Below are positions 16,024-24,653 of a stretch of DNA of 39,862 bases, one piece after another. The notes under the pieces are model-generated. The model was not told where the DNA came from and searched no databases. It was given only the letters and a program-made list of their open reading frames with translations. The stretch is from DASXVX01 sp036504075 (GTDB lineage Bacteria > Bacillota > Sulfobacillia > Symbiobacteriales > Symbiobacteriaceae), in contig DASXVX010000044.1 of NCBI GenBank assembly GCA_036504075.1, positions 1-39,862 of the forward strand, written 5' to 3'. The position numbers and the translations under genes were made by a program. How positions within the stretch are numbered: position 1 is the stretch's first letter; the number at the start of each line of letters is the position of its first letter.

Positions 16024-16721
16024 TGGCGACGCTGGTCCTGAAGATCAACTACACCAAGAGCCTGGACCGGGCCGCCAAATCTGTCCGGTACCATGCGTTC
16101 CGAACCCGCGAGGTCCCCATCGACGAGCGGGGCATGTTCAACCGCAGCACCGACCATGCCGACATCAAGGCGTTCATTCGCTCCCTGGACGACCCGCTGA
16201 CCCGGGACCGCACCACCAGGGGCGGACGGGTGATTCAGCCGCCCAAGATGCACCGGCTCATGTTCAGCCTCCGGCGCCGGGACTTTGTGGCCTGTGGCTT
16301 CACCAGTTGGAAACCCGTCATCCGGGAGGCGCTAGAGAGCTTCGAACGGGAGCAGGGCATCAAGTTGGACTGGGTCGCGGCGGAGCACCTCTCGGCCACA
16401 CACCCACATGCTCACGTGGACGTCAAGAGCGTTTACACCGCTCCGGACGGCACCCGGCACCGGCTCGTGATCACCCAGGACATGCGGCTGGCCCTCAAGG
16501 CCGCCGTGGAGCGGGTCATCGAGCGAGAACGAACCCGGGCAGACGAAGAACGCCGACAGCAGCGAGCCTTCGACAAAGCCGTACGGGACTTGACCATGGC
16601 CCTGGTCCGGGGCCTTCGGGAAGCCGGCCGGGCCGACGAACGGGAGACGGACAGTCTCGTTCATCGCCGCCCGAAACGCCGCCCGCAGCCGGACCGGGAC
16701 ACCGACGACAGAGGCCGCTAG
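16023..16721 (+). CDS. compact conjugative relaxase with HxH metal motif
   Basis: This 232-aa protein has the relaxase metal site EHLSATHPHAHVDVK, with H122, H127, H129 and H131 (pattern H....HPHxHxxV of the HUH superfamily). Possible nucleophile tyrosines are Y10 and Y23 (SVRYHAFRTRE). The C-terminal third is highly charged and helical. It would nick oriT and lead the strand into the recipient. At 232 aa it is shorter than most relaxases (300-700 aa) and lacks any fused helicase or primase; I could not place it in a named MOB class. ATG overlaps the preceding stop, and a T4CP gene follows 19 nt downstream. Confidence 0.75.
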   Translation: MATLVLKINYTKSLDRAAKSVRYHAFRTREVPIDERGMFNRSTDHADIKAFIRSLDDPLTRDRTTRGGRVIQPPKMHRLMFSLRRRDFVACGFTSWKPVIREALESFEREQGIKLDWVAAEHLSATHPHAHVDVKSVYTAPDGTRHRLVITQDMRLALKAAVERVIERERTRADEERRQQRAFDKAVRDLTMALVRGLREAGRADERETDSLVHRRPKRRPQPDRDTDDRGR

Positions 16722-16740
16722 CGCTTTTTGGAGGTGGACG

Positions 16741-18513
16741 ATGGACCTGATTACCCGGCTCAGGAACCTGCCCCGGCCTTTGCTGATCGTTGGCGTGCTC
16801 GTGGTTGTGGAAGCGGTTTTCTTCGCCCTTGTCTGCCGCGAAAACGCCAACATCGGCGCAGCACTGGGACAGTGGATCGTGTTGAACTTCATCGTGGGCT
16901 TCTCGGCCCTTCTCTGGTGGGCCGAACGCCCCCGCAGCCACCGGGCCCCCGACGACGCCAGCGCGTACGCCAGCCACGGGAGCGCCCGGTTTGCCCGCAG
17001 CCGGGAACTGCGCTCCTACCTCAAGCGGGACGGCCCCGGGCTGATTCTCGGACGGGAGGCCGGCGGGCTTCTCGTCCTGCCGCCGGACCCGCTGCTGCCC
17101 TTCAATCGCAACGTCACTGTGCTCGGCTCCTCCGGTTCCAAGAAGACTCGTGCCTACGTGCAGCCAGGGCTTCTGCAGGAGGCGCAGCACGGGACGGCGT
17201 CGATCATCTGCGTTGACCCGAAGGGCGAGAACTACCGGCGCAGTGCAGCGTTGCTCCGGCAGGCCGGGTACGAGGTCCACCTGCTCAACTTCCTGGACAT
17301 GAGCCACTCCGACCGCTGGAACCCGCTGGACGCCTTGACCACCACCACCGATGCTGCCGACATCGCCGTCAACATCGTCGCCAACACCATCAACCCGAAC
17401 CGGCCGTCCGGCGGCGATCCCTTCTGGGACCAGGCGGAGCAGAGCTTCATCACGGCGCTGGTGCTCTACGTAAAGAACCACCGGCCGCCGCCCGAGCAAC
17501 ACATGGGTTCGGTCCTGGAACTGGGTGCCGAACTGCACCCCAAGAACCTGGACTACCTCTTTCTCGGACTGGACAAGCAGGCCCCGGCCCGCCGTTTCTA
17601 CCGGACGTTCCTGCGGGCCGACGAGAAGGTCCGGTCCGGCGTCATGGCTGGCATCGGTAGCCGGCTCCAGCTCTGGAACATCCCCGAAGTGGTCGGACTC
17701 ACGGCCACCAGCGACTTCGCCCTGACCGACCTGGGCACCCGCAAGATGGCGCTCTTCCTCGTCATTCCGGACTCCAAGGCAACCTACGCCCCGGTCCTGG
17801 CGCTCTTCTGGCAGCAGACGTTTCAAGTGCTCTACCGGCTGGCGGACACCCACGGCGGCACCCTGCCGATCCCCGTGCGGTGCGTCATGGACGAAATCGC
17901 CAACTGCGGCTACATCCCGGACTACGCCCAGAAGAAGAGCACCATGCGGAGCCGGGGCATCAGCACGGAAGAGATCTGGCAGAGCCTCGGGCAGATCAAA
18001 AACCGCTACCCCCAGACCTGGTCTGAACTGCTGGCGAACAGCGACCACCTGCTGCTGCTCGGCGCCAACGACCTGGACACATCGCAGTACATATCGCAGC
18101 TCAGCGGCACCACCACCATCAGCATTACCGGGACCGGCAACACCGAAGGCACCACCGGTGGCTCCGCCAGCTCCAGCCAGACATACACGGGCCGGGCGCT
18201 CCTGACCCCAGACGAGTGCCGCCGGCTGGCTTCCACGGATGCCGTTCTCTTCCCCAAGGGGAGCTATCCGGCCCGGGTCCAGAAGGTCGACTTTACGACC
18301 CACCCCCTGGCTCCGCAGATCGTGGAAAGCAATCCCATGGCCTTTACCGGCCCCGACCGGGAACCCCCGGTCACCACCAACGTGGAACAACTCCTCGCCT
18401 CGGTGCTCCCCCAGAACCCGCCGGAGCAGGAGTCTGATCCCGACCCGGCCCCGGATGAGTCTCCGGACCCGACGGAATTTGTTGACGGCGGCCCCAAACC
18501 TGAAGGGAGGTAA
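16741..18513 (+). CDS. VirD4/TraG-type type IV coupling protein
   Basis: This 590-aa membrane ATPase links the relaxosome to the secretion channel. Two transmembrane segments (about 13-32 and 42-61), Walker A GSSGSKKT at 129-136, a VDPKGENYRR segment near 160 (typical of TraG/VirD4), Walker B VMDEIAN around 384-390, and an acidic Pro-rich C-terminus (EQESDPDPAPDESPDP). In the Walker A motif the usual glycine before the catalytic lysine is lysine. ATG at 16741 has GGAGGTGG upstream. First gene of the transfer-channel operon. Confidence 0.92.
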   Translation: MDLITRLRNLPRPLLIVGVLVVVEAVFFALVCRENANIGAALGQWIVLNFIVGFSALLWWAERPRSHRAPDDASAYASHGSARFARSRELRSYLKRDGPGLILGREAGGLLVLPPDPLLPFNRNVTVLGSSGSKKTRAYVQPGLLQEAQHGTASIICVDPKGENYRRSAALLRQAGYEVHLLNFLDMSHSDRWNPLDALTTTTDAADIAVNIVANTINPNRPSGGDPFWDQAEQSFITALVLYVKNHRPPPEQHMGSVLELGAELHPKNLDYLFLGLDKQAPARRFYRTFLRADEKVRSGVMAGIGSRLQLWNIPEVVGLTATSDFALTDLGTRKMALFLVIPDSKATYAPVLALFWQQTFQVLYRLADTHGGTLPIPVRCVMDEIANCGYIPDYAQKKSTMRSRGISTEEIWQSLGQIKNRYPQTWSELLANSDHLLLLGANDLDTSQYISQLSGTTTISITGTGNTEGTTGGSASSSQTYTGRALLTPDECRRLASTDAVLFPKGSYPARVQKVDFTTHPLAPQIVESNPMAFTGPDREPPVTTNVEQLLASVLPQNPPEQESDPDPAPDESPDPTEFVDGGPKPEGR

Positions 18514-18521
18514 CCTCGTTG

Positions 18522-18896
18522 ATGAGTATGGCGAAGCGTTTCTGGACCAACCTGGTCCAACTCGGTTTCATGGTTCCTGCAGTGCTGCTGGTGACCGAGG
18601 CCCGAGGCCGGGCGGAGGACTCCGAGCTGGATACGGCGATCTACGCCGGCTTCGGCAAGCTGATCAAGTACGGGCGGTGGACGGCCGCACTGATGCTGGC
18701 CATCGTCTTCTGCCTCGCCTGGGCGGAACGGGGCCAGAACCCGGACAACCCGCACGATGTGAACCGGGCCAACAAGAAGATGATCTGGACCGGGGCCGGC
18801 TTCATCGCCGTCATCGGCTACAAGCTGATCCTCATGGGCCTGGTCCGCTGGTTCAACGTCGATCCGGCCACGATCCCGCAGTTCCTCTGGCAGTGA
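18522..18896 (+). CDS. small membrane protein, VirB2/pilin-like, copy 1
   Basis: This 124-aa protein has an N-terminal hydrophobic signal-like segment (LVQLGFMVPAVLLVTEARG), then two transmembrane segments (TAALMLAIVFCLAWA and AGFIAVIGYKLILMGLV), ending RWFNVDPATIPQFLWQ. Size and topology fit VirB2/TrbC-like channel or pilin subunits, but no firm family match is claimed. ATG at 18522 follows GGGAGGT (TTG at 18519 is also possible). It is paralogous to the next gene: both end with an aromatic xWF followed by a P.F.WQ tail. Confidence 0.65.
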   Translation: MSMAKRFWTNLVQLGFMVPAVLLVTEARGRAEDSELDTAIYAGFGKLIKYGRWTAALMLAIVFCLAWAERGQNPDNPHDVNRANKKMIWTGAGFIAVIGYKLILMGLVRWFNVDPATIPQFLWQ

Positions 18897-18902
18897 CAGC
18901 GA

Positions 18903-18929
18903 GGCCCCGGGGGCCTCACCCCCGGGGCC
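18903..18929 (+). terminator. GC hairpin between the two small membrane genes
   Basis: Perfect 11-bp stem GGCCCCGGGGG / CCCCCGGGGCC, 5-nt loop, followed by ATCTCTTT. It may be a partial terminator or an mRNA-stabilising hairpin that sets unequal expression of upstream and downstream genes; the T-run is poor for full termination. Confidence 0.5.
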
Positions 18930-18954
18930 ATCTCTTTGGGAAGCGGTGAACGGC

Positions 18955-19212
18955 ATGAACGACTCCCTGGAGCTGATCCAGGATTACCGGCTGGTCCGCA
19001 GCGTCGGCCTGGCTCTGGCCGCCATCGCCTTTCTGGTGAGTCTGGCCCGGGTGGGCGCAACCGACCAGCCCCACGAACACGCCCGGGCGACCGACCTGCT
19101 CATCAAATCGGCCGTCGTCTTCCTGATCCTCGCCGGCGACCGCATGCTTGCCCACGGGGTCAGCCAGTGGTTCGGGCTCTCGGCCTCCAGCCTCCCGGCA
19201 TTCTGGCAGTAA
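18955..19212 (+). CDS. small membrane protein, VirB2/pilin-like, copy 2
   Basis: This 85-aa protein has two transmembrane segments (SVGLALAAIAFLVSLARVG and LLIKSAVVFLILAGDRMLA), ending QWFGLSASSLPAFWQ. It aligns with the C-terminal two thirds of the preceding protein: same spacing of the two helices and the same P-x-F-WQ ending. This suggests tandem duplication of a channel subunit. ATG at 18955 is chosen; GTG at 18946 is in frame upstream. It is followed 10 nt later by the VirB6-like gene. Confidence 0.65.
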   Translation: MNDSLELIQDYRLVRSVGLALAAIAFLVSLARVGATDQPHEHARATDLLIKSAVVFLILAGDRMLAHGVSQWFGLSASSLPAFWQ

Positions 19213-19222
19213 GGAGGCCGGC

Positions 19223-20551
19223 ATGAAATACCCCCGTCTTAGGCTCCTGGCACTAACGGCGCTGGTTCTGGGCTGCTTCCTGGTCCCGGTCCCGGCGCAT
19301 GCGGAGGTCGGCAGCACCATCGTCGGCCGGTTCTGGGATTCCTTCCTGAGCACCACCACCAACCGGATGCAGCAGCAAACCCCCAATACCGTGGCGTTAC
19401 TCCAGCAGGCCGAAAACGTCTTTCTCGGCCAGACCGAGGACGTGACCACCATGAGCGCCATCCGGGACGTGTACAAGGGCATGCGGGTGGCAGGGCTGAT
19501 GCTCCTGGGGCTGTGCACGGTGATCTCGCTGGCCGAAGTGACTGAGGCAGGCATGCTGGGCCAGTCCAGCAGCCTGACCGAATGGGTGAAGCGCTTCTGC
19601 ACCGCCACGTTCATGACCATGGGCAGCATCTACTTCTACGGCCTCTGGATTCGGATCTTCAACGCTTTGCTGGCCGGGTTTCGGCAGTACCTGGACATCC
19701 ACTGGTCGGGCGCCACCGACAGCACCGTCCTTTACACCCAATTGCTGCAGTTCTTGAAGGGCGACAACACGATGCTGGTTCTGCTTTTCGGCGCCATCAC
19801 CATCATCGTGCTCTTCGTGCTCTGGTTCCTCATCGGCGGGGTGCGCCTGGCCGAACTGGCCCTGGCCGTGATCATCGCTCCGCTGGTCTGGCCGGTCTAC
19901 CTGATTCCGTCGCTGGAGGACATTCCCAAGACGGCCTTCCGCAGCTTCCTCGGCCTGAATGCGGTCCTGTTGATCATCGTGGCGATGGTGCGACTGGCCG
20001 TCCGGATGGTCGTCTCCGGCGGCGGGGCAATGACGGATACCATTTGGAACTTCGTCCCGGCCCTCTCGCTCCTGATGCTGGCCATCTTCCTCCCCTCCAT
20101 GGTCAAGCGCATCGTGGGACAGGGCAACACGGGCGCCGGCCTGGTCTCAACCGTCGGGTACGCCCTGGCCGGGCTCAAGGGAATCAGCATGCTCAGTGGG
20201 TCCGCCGCCACTGCCGCCCGCCCGCCGTCCGCAGCCGCAGTCCCCCAGGCCCCCTCCGGGGCATCGGCCTACCCGCTCGCTTCAGTCCCTCCCAGTTCAG
20301 CCACGACTGCCGGGTCCCAGGCGCCCAACGTCCCGGAGCACGTCTACGCCCGAGCGCCCAGGCAACTGGGCGCAGGCATGCAGGCCGCCGGCGCCCCGGC
20401 CCTGGGCGAGCCCTACATCCCCAAAGCATCGGATTGGGTGTTCGAAATGGGGCAGTCCAAGCCCGGGTCGAATCAGTGGGACATCGTGACATCGCTCCAC
20501 GCCTATCGCGACGGCGAGGAGTCCCTGGCCAAACCGATCAAGCCTGAGTGA
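19223..20551 (+). CDS. VirB6/TrbL-like polytopic channel protein
   Basis: This 442-aa protein begins with a signal peptide (MKYPRLRLLALTALVLGCFL...PAHA, likely cut before EVG). It has five or six further hydrophobic segments: AGLMLLGLCTVISL, TATFMTMGSIYFYGLWI, LVLLFGAITIIVLFVLWFLIGG, ALAVIIAPLVWPVYLI, LNAVLLIIVAMVRLA, and ALSLLMLAIFLP. From about residue 320 the tail is Ala/Pro/Ser-rich and probably disordered. Topology and position before PrgI and VirB4 fit the VirB6/TrbL inner-membrane component of Gram-positive conjugation systems. AAGGAGG precedes the ATG. Confidence 0.75.
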   Translation: MKYPRLRLLALTALVLGCFLVPVPAHAEVGSTIVGRFWDSFLSTTTNRMQQQTPNTVALLQQAENVFLGQTEDVTTMSAIRDVYKGMRVAGLMLLGLCTVISLAEVTEAGMLGQSSSLTEWVKRFCTATFMTMGSIYFYGLWIRIFNALLAGFRQYLDIHWSGATDSTVLYTQLLQFLKGDNTMLVLLFGAITIIVLFVLWFLIGGVRLAELALAVIIAPLVWPVYLIPSLEDIPKTAFRSFLGLNAVLLIIVAMVRLAVRMVVSGGGAMTDTIWNFVPALSLLMLAIFLPSMVKRIVGQGNTGAGLVSTVGYALAGLKGISMLSGSAATAARPPSAAAVPQAPSGASAYPLASVPPSSATTAGSQAPNVPEHVYARAPRQLGAGMQAAGAPALGEPYIPKASDWVFEMGQSKPGSNQWDIVTSLHAYRDGEESLAKPIKPE

Positions 20552-20561
20552 GGTGATATCC

Positions 20562-20957
20562 GTGCCTTCCCGAGCTTTCGTACCGGTTCCCCTGACGGAC
20601 GCGCAGCCCCGGGTCTACAAGTCGTTCCGCGGGCGGCAACTCAAAGGCATCCTCCTGGGGTTGTCCGGGGCCGCCATCAGCCTCTGGCTCTTTGGCATGA
20701 AAGACTTCACCGGATACGCCCTGGCTTTCCTGATGGGCCTGCCCGGGTTTGCGTACGGGTACTACCAGCCGCAGGGCAAGCCGGTGGAGTACTGGGGGCG
20801 GGTGCTCCTGCGCTACTACACGGCGCCCCGGCTGGTGACCGCCAACCGGGAAGCCGTCCGGCCCCGGTGGCAGATCCGGGCGGCCCAGATCGGCCCGATC
20901 ATCCGGGGCGTTTTGCGGACGCTGCGGCCCCGCAAGGTTTCCCGAAAGGAGCGGTAG
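20562..20957 (+). CDS. prgI: PrgI family protein (VirB3-like)
   Basis: This 131-aa protein has the PrgI pattern: a short N-terminal segment (RAFVPVPLTDAQPRVYKSFRGRQL), two close transmembrane segments (LKGILLGLSGAAISLWLF and GYALAFLMGLPGFAYGYYQP), and a YYTAPRL segment. PrgI/VirB3 proteins couple VirB4 to the membrane channel. GTG at 20562 has GAGGTG 6 nt upstream. VirB4 follows after 4 nt, the usual order in Gram-positive systems. Confidence 0.82.
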   Translation: MPSRAFVPVPLTDAQPRVYKSFRGRQLKGILLGLSGAAISLWLFGMKDFTGYALAFLMGLPGFAYGYYQPQGKPVEYWGRVLLRYYTAPRLVTANREAVRPRWQIRAAQIGPIIRGVLRTLRPRKVSRKER

Positions 20958-20961
20958 GCGG

Positions 20962-23466
20962 ATGCCCGATGAGAACGTGGTCCCGTTCCGGCCGTCCCGG
21001 AAAGTCCTGAAGCGCCGGCTGCAGAACTTCCGCCGGATCATGGCGGCGCAGCAGATCCCCGTCCGGGCGGTGGGCCGGGACATGATCAAGGTCTGCCCGC
21101 CGGGCCAGCCCGGCTTCTGGGTGGCCGTGCTGCATGTCGCCACCCGTAATCTCTCCACCTGCGGCGAAGAGGAGCAAGGCCGGGCGCTGTACCACCTGTT
21201 CAAGTTCCTGAACGGGCGGTCGGACGTGTTCCAGTGGCGCTTCTCCTCCCGGCCCGTCGACCCGGGCCAGATGCTGGAGGCCATCGACCGCCGGCTCGCC
21301 GGCCTCCCGGAGTACGACGAGCGGCGCATCTGGCTGGAGGACCACAAGCAGCACATCGCCAGCCTCGTCCGGATCAACAACATCCCCCAGGCCGGCCTGT
21401 ACCTGGTGCTGCGGACGCCCCACCCGACCGGCAAACCCGGACCGGACAGCCTCGACCAGGTCGCCAAGAACCTCCAGCATATCTGCACCCTGGCCGTCTC
21501 CGACCTGCATGCGATCGGGCTCGAAGCCCGACGGCTCAACACCTGGGAGCTAGAGTGCCTCCTCTGGTCCGACCTGAACCCCGACCTGGTCGTCACCCAC
21601 AAAACGCCGGCCCACCCCAACAGCCTGGTGACCATGGTCAGCCCGGAAGGCATCAACATCGCCCAGACCGCCGACTACTTCGCCCACGACGACGACTTCA
21701 CTGAAGCCGGGCAGATGTTCCTGGACGTGATCGCCCCGATCGACTGCGAGTTCCACCGGGACCACATCGACCTGAACCGGGTCTACCGGGCGGTCCTGGC
21801 GGTCCGGGGCTGGCCCAACTACCTCCAGTACAACGCCCTTCGCCACCTCACCAACAGCCAGTTGAACCTGGACATCAGCGTGCACGTGCAGCCGGTGGAC
21901 ACCGGCGAGGCGCTCCGCCACCTGGACGAGCGCATCCGGACGCTCACGGTCGCCGTCGCCAAAGACGAATTCGAGGGCTACACCCCGGACCACCGGGTGC
22001 TCAAGTTCAAAGAGCAGGCGGTCTACTGCCGGGAGCAGTTGGAGCAGGGCCACCAGCGATGGTTCTACTCGGCGCTCTACATCGCCGTCACGGCCGATAC
22101 CCAGGAGCAGCTCCAGCAGGACGTCCGGACGGTCGAAGTCCTCCTGAACCAGGCCGACATCAAAGCCACCGTCGCCCTGCGGCAGCAGAAAGAAGGGCTC
22201 CTGGCCTGCCTCCCCATCGCCTACGACCCGATCGAGGCCAGCCGGAACATGCTGACGGACGGCCTGGCCCACCTGGCGCCCCTGGACTCGCAGCAGCTCA
22301 TGCATCCCGCCGGCATGTACGCCGGCCTCTCCCGCCTGAACAACAGCCTGATCTCGCTCGACGTGTGGGCGCTCAAGAACTACAACCTCGTCGTCATGGG
22401 GGTTCCCGGCTCCGGAAAGACCATGTGGCTGCGCACGAAAATCCAGCACGTCCAGACCATGACCGACGACCAGCAGATCATCGGCGACCCGGACGGCGAA
22501 ATGGACGCCATGGTCGAGTCCATGGGCGGGGTGGTCGTCCGCCTCGGGGGCAGTTCGCCGCACCGGATCAACATCATGGACCTGGCGCTGGACTGGGACG
22601 ACGAGCGGTCCGGCTACAAGAAGGGCCGCCCTTTGGACAAGTTCATTCCGCTTCTGACCTACTGGCTGGAGTATCAGATCGGGGCGCCCGGCGGCGACGG
22701 TCTCCGCCGCTTCGACCCGGTCCAGAAGGCGCACGTGATGCACGCCATCGTCCGGACCTACGGCCGGTACGGCATCACCCCGGAGAACCAGTCGGACCTG
22801 ATCGCCGGCGGTCGGTACCGCTCCGAGGCCATGCCGGTGCTGGACGACCTCCAGGAGGAACTCCGTGCCGTGGAGCCGGACCTGGCCGAGGCCATGGGCC
22901 TCTTCCGCTTCGGCCCGATGCAACTCTTTAACGCCCGGACCAACCTCGACCTGTCCGGCGCCCGGCTGATCAGCCTGAACCTCCGGGAACTGGACCCGGC
23001 GACCCGCCACATGGCGATGCCCTGGATCGTCAACTGGATGTGGGGGCGGGTGGGCCTCAACCGCTACCACAAGCGGAACACGCATCTCTACTTCGAGGAG
23101 ATCCTCTGGTTTCTCCAGGAGCCCATCGCCGCGGAGTACATCAGCATGATCTGGACCCGAGGGCGCAAGTGGCGCTGCTGCCCGGCGGCGGTCAGCCAAC
23201 TGCTGGAGCGCCTGATGGCCTCCGAAGTGGGCCGCACCATCGTGAAGACCAGTGACCTGAAAGTCCTCTTCGACCAGGGCGAGGCGCTGCCGGAGATTCA
23301 GGCGCACTGCCAGCTTTCGGACGCCGAAGCCTCCTTCGTCAAAGGGAGCGCCCCCGGTCGGGGCCTGTACGTCCTGGGGGCGTACCGCCTGCCCTTCCTG
23401 CTGCTGCTCTCGTCCTACCAGTACGAGTACTTCACCACCAAGCCGGGCGAAATGAAGGAGCCGTAG
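20962..23466 (+). CDS. virB4: VirB4/TraE-type conjugation ATPase
   Basis: This 834-aa protein powers the transfer channel. Walker A VMGVPGSGKT sits near residues 477-486. A FEEILWFL segment around 711 occupies the Walker B place (E-E instead of D-E). The N-terminal half contains typical VirB4 segments (YLVLRTPHPTG, then VQPVDTGEALRHLDERIRTL). Length is normal. ATG at 20962 follows a GGAG. It sits between prgI and the wall hydrolase, in the core type IV secretion order. Confidence 0.93.
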   Translation: MPDENVVPFRPSRKVLKRRLQNFRRIMAAQQIPVRAVGRDMIKVCPPGQPGFWVAVLHVATRNLSTCGEEEQGRALYHLFKFLNGRSDVFQWRFSSRPVDPGQMLEAIDRRLAGLPEYDERRIWLEDHKQHIASLVRINNIPQAGLYLVLRTPHPTGKPGPDSLDQVAKNLQHICTLAVSDLHAIGLEARRLNTWELECLLWSDLNPDLVVTHKTPAHPNSLVTMVSPEGINIAQTADYFAHDDDFTEAGQMFLDVIAPIDCEFHRDHIDLNRVYRAVLAVRGWPNYLQYNALRHLTNSQLNLDISVHVQPVDTGEALRHLDERIRTLTVAVAKDEFEGYTPDHRVLKFKEQAVYCREQLEQGHQRWFYSALYIAVTADTQEQLQQDVRTVEVLLNQADIKATVALRQQKEGLLACLPIAYDPIEASRNMLTDGLAHLAPLDSQQLMHPAGMYAGLSRLNNSLISLDVWALKNYNLVVMGVPGSGKTMWLRTKIQHVQTMTDDQQIIGDPDGEMDAMVESMGGVVVRLGGSSPHRINIMDLALDWDDERSGYKKGRPLDKFIPLLTYWLEYQIGAPGGDGLRRFDPVQKAHVMHAIVRTYGRYGITPENQSDLIAGGRYRSEAMPVLDDLQEELRAVEPDLAEAMGLFRFGPMQLFNARTNLDLSGARLISLNLRELDPATRHMAMPWIVNWMWGRVGLNRYHKRNTHLYFEEILWFLQEPIAAEYISMIWTRGRKWRCCPAAVSQLLERLMASEVGRTIVKTSDLKVLFDQGEALPEIQAHCQLSDAEASFVKGSAPGRGLYVLGAYRLPFLLLLSSYQYEYFTTKPGEMKEP

Positions 23467-23468
23467 CC

Positions 23469-24485
23469 GTGAAGCTCGTTGCGGCGTTCGCAGTCCTCCT
23501 CGTGATGCTGGCTCTCCTCTTCGCAGGCGGGTTTACGGCGTTCACCGGCACGCTGATGATGGACGCCCAAGACCCCTCCAACGCCATCCCGCCCGAACTG
23601 GAGGCAGCCTACCGGCAAGTCGGGTACCGCACCGGGGTCCACTGGGCCGCTCTGGCCGCCTGGGACGGGGCGGAGAACCACTTCGCCATCCAGATTCCGA
23701 CCGTTGACGAGATCTACGCCGCCAAGATCCAGGCTGAACTGGAGCGCCGGCGCCGTCAGGCCGAGGCGTGGTGCCAGGCGCACCCGAAGGACGCAGCGTG
23801 CCCCCCGGACCCGCCCGAACTCTCGCCCGCCGACGAGCACCGACTCTGGATGAATGCCTACGCCGAATGGCGGGCTCGCCTGAATCAGTATGTAGAGGGC
23901 CATGCGGCGGCGCTGGCTTCCGACTTGGAGGCGTTCTCGCAGGACCCCGAGGGCGTCTACCGCAAGTTCCTGGGGTCGGCGACGGCCGCCCGGGCCGCCG
24001 AGCTCTTCGAGGGGTATCAACTGCTGGACGAGCTTCAGGAGGACGCCGACGAAAGCCTGGTCGACCCGACCGAGCCCCCGCCGAACTGGACGCCGGTAGA
24101 CGGCTTCGCCTGGCCGGCGGTGGCTCCGATCACCAGCCGCTTCGGGATGCGGGTCAGCCCGATCGACGGCCAGCGGCGGCTCCACGCCGGCGTCGACCTG
24201 GGCGTGGTCCTGGGCACCCCCATCCGGGCCAGCAAGGCCGGCAAGGTGGTCCAGGCGGAGACGGACAGCATCTACGGGCTGATGGTGGTCATCAACCACG
24301 GCGACGGGTACAGCACGCTCTACGCCCACAATTCGGCCCTTGACGTGTCGGTGGGCCAGCGAGTCGAGCAAGGCCAGACCATTTCACAGTCCGGCAGCAC
24401 CGGGAAATCCACCGGGCCGCATCTGCACTTCGAAATCCACTACCGCGGCACACCGGTCGATCCGCTGATGTGGCTATCTCCATAG
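23469..24485 (+). CDS. membrane-anchored M23 (LytM) peptidoglycan endopeptidase, VirB1-like role
   Basis: This 338-aa protein has an N-terminal signal anchor (KLVAAFAVLLVMLALLFAGGFTAF). A charged helical middle part follows, and then a C-terminal M23 domain from about 213: SRFGMRVSPIDG..LHAGVDLGV (zinc ligands H and D), then GPHLHFEIHY (HxH). It would open the cell wall for the conjugation channel; many Gram-positive elements carry such a hydrolase after virB4, often NlpC/P60 plus lysozyme rather than M23. GTG at 23469 has AAGGAG 8 nt upstream. Last gene of the transfer cluster. Confidence 0.9.
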   Translation: MKLVAAFAVLLVMLALLFAGGFTAFTGTLMMDAQDPSNAIPPELEAAYRQVGYRTGVHWAALAAWDGAENHFAIQIPTVDEIYAAKIQAELERRRRQAEAWCQAHPKDAACPPDPPELSPADEHRLWMNAYAEWRARLNQYVEGHAAALASDLEAFSQDPEGVYRKFLGSATAARAAELFEGYQLLDELQEDADESLVDPTEPPPNWTPVDGFAWPAVAPITSRFGMRVSPIDGQRRLHAGVDLGVVLGTPIRASKAGKVVQAETDSIYGLMVVINHGDGYSTLYAHNSALDVSVGQRVEQGQTISQSGSTGKSTGPHLHFEIHYRGTPVDPLMWLSP

Positions 24486-24579
24486 CACTCCAGTTTGCAG
24501 ACCCATGATGCTTACTGCGAGTAGTGTTTTGGGCGTTGTATTCCCATTAACTCTCTGTTGGGGTTTACTCCAACTTCTG

Positions 24580-24638
24580 TTGACCTGGCTAAGAGTTCCC
24601 TGTAGAATCAGGGCAATTTTGTCCGGGTTGATGGACAA
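24580..24638 (+). promoter_or_regulatory. promoter of the recombinase operon with 5'UTR dyad
   Basis: TTGACC (24580-24585), 17 nt, TAGAAT (24603-24608): the best promoter match in the window. Just downstream a dyad TTGTCC (24619-24624) / GGACAA (24633-24638) lies at about +5 to +24 and may be an operator or small hairpin. A second dyad, GTTGG/CCAAC (about 24558-24575), lies just upstream of the -35. The ATG of the first recombinase is at 24654. Confidence 0.7.
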
Positions 24639-24653
24639 CAGAGAGGTGGCATC

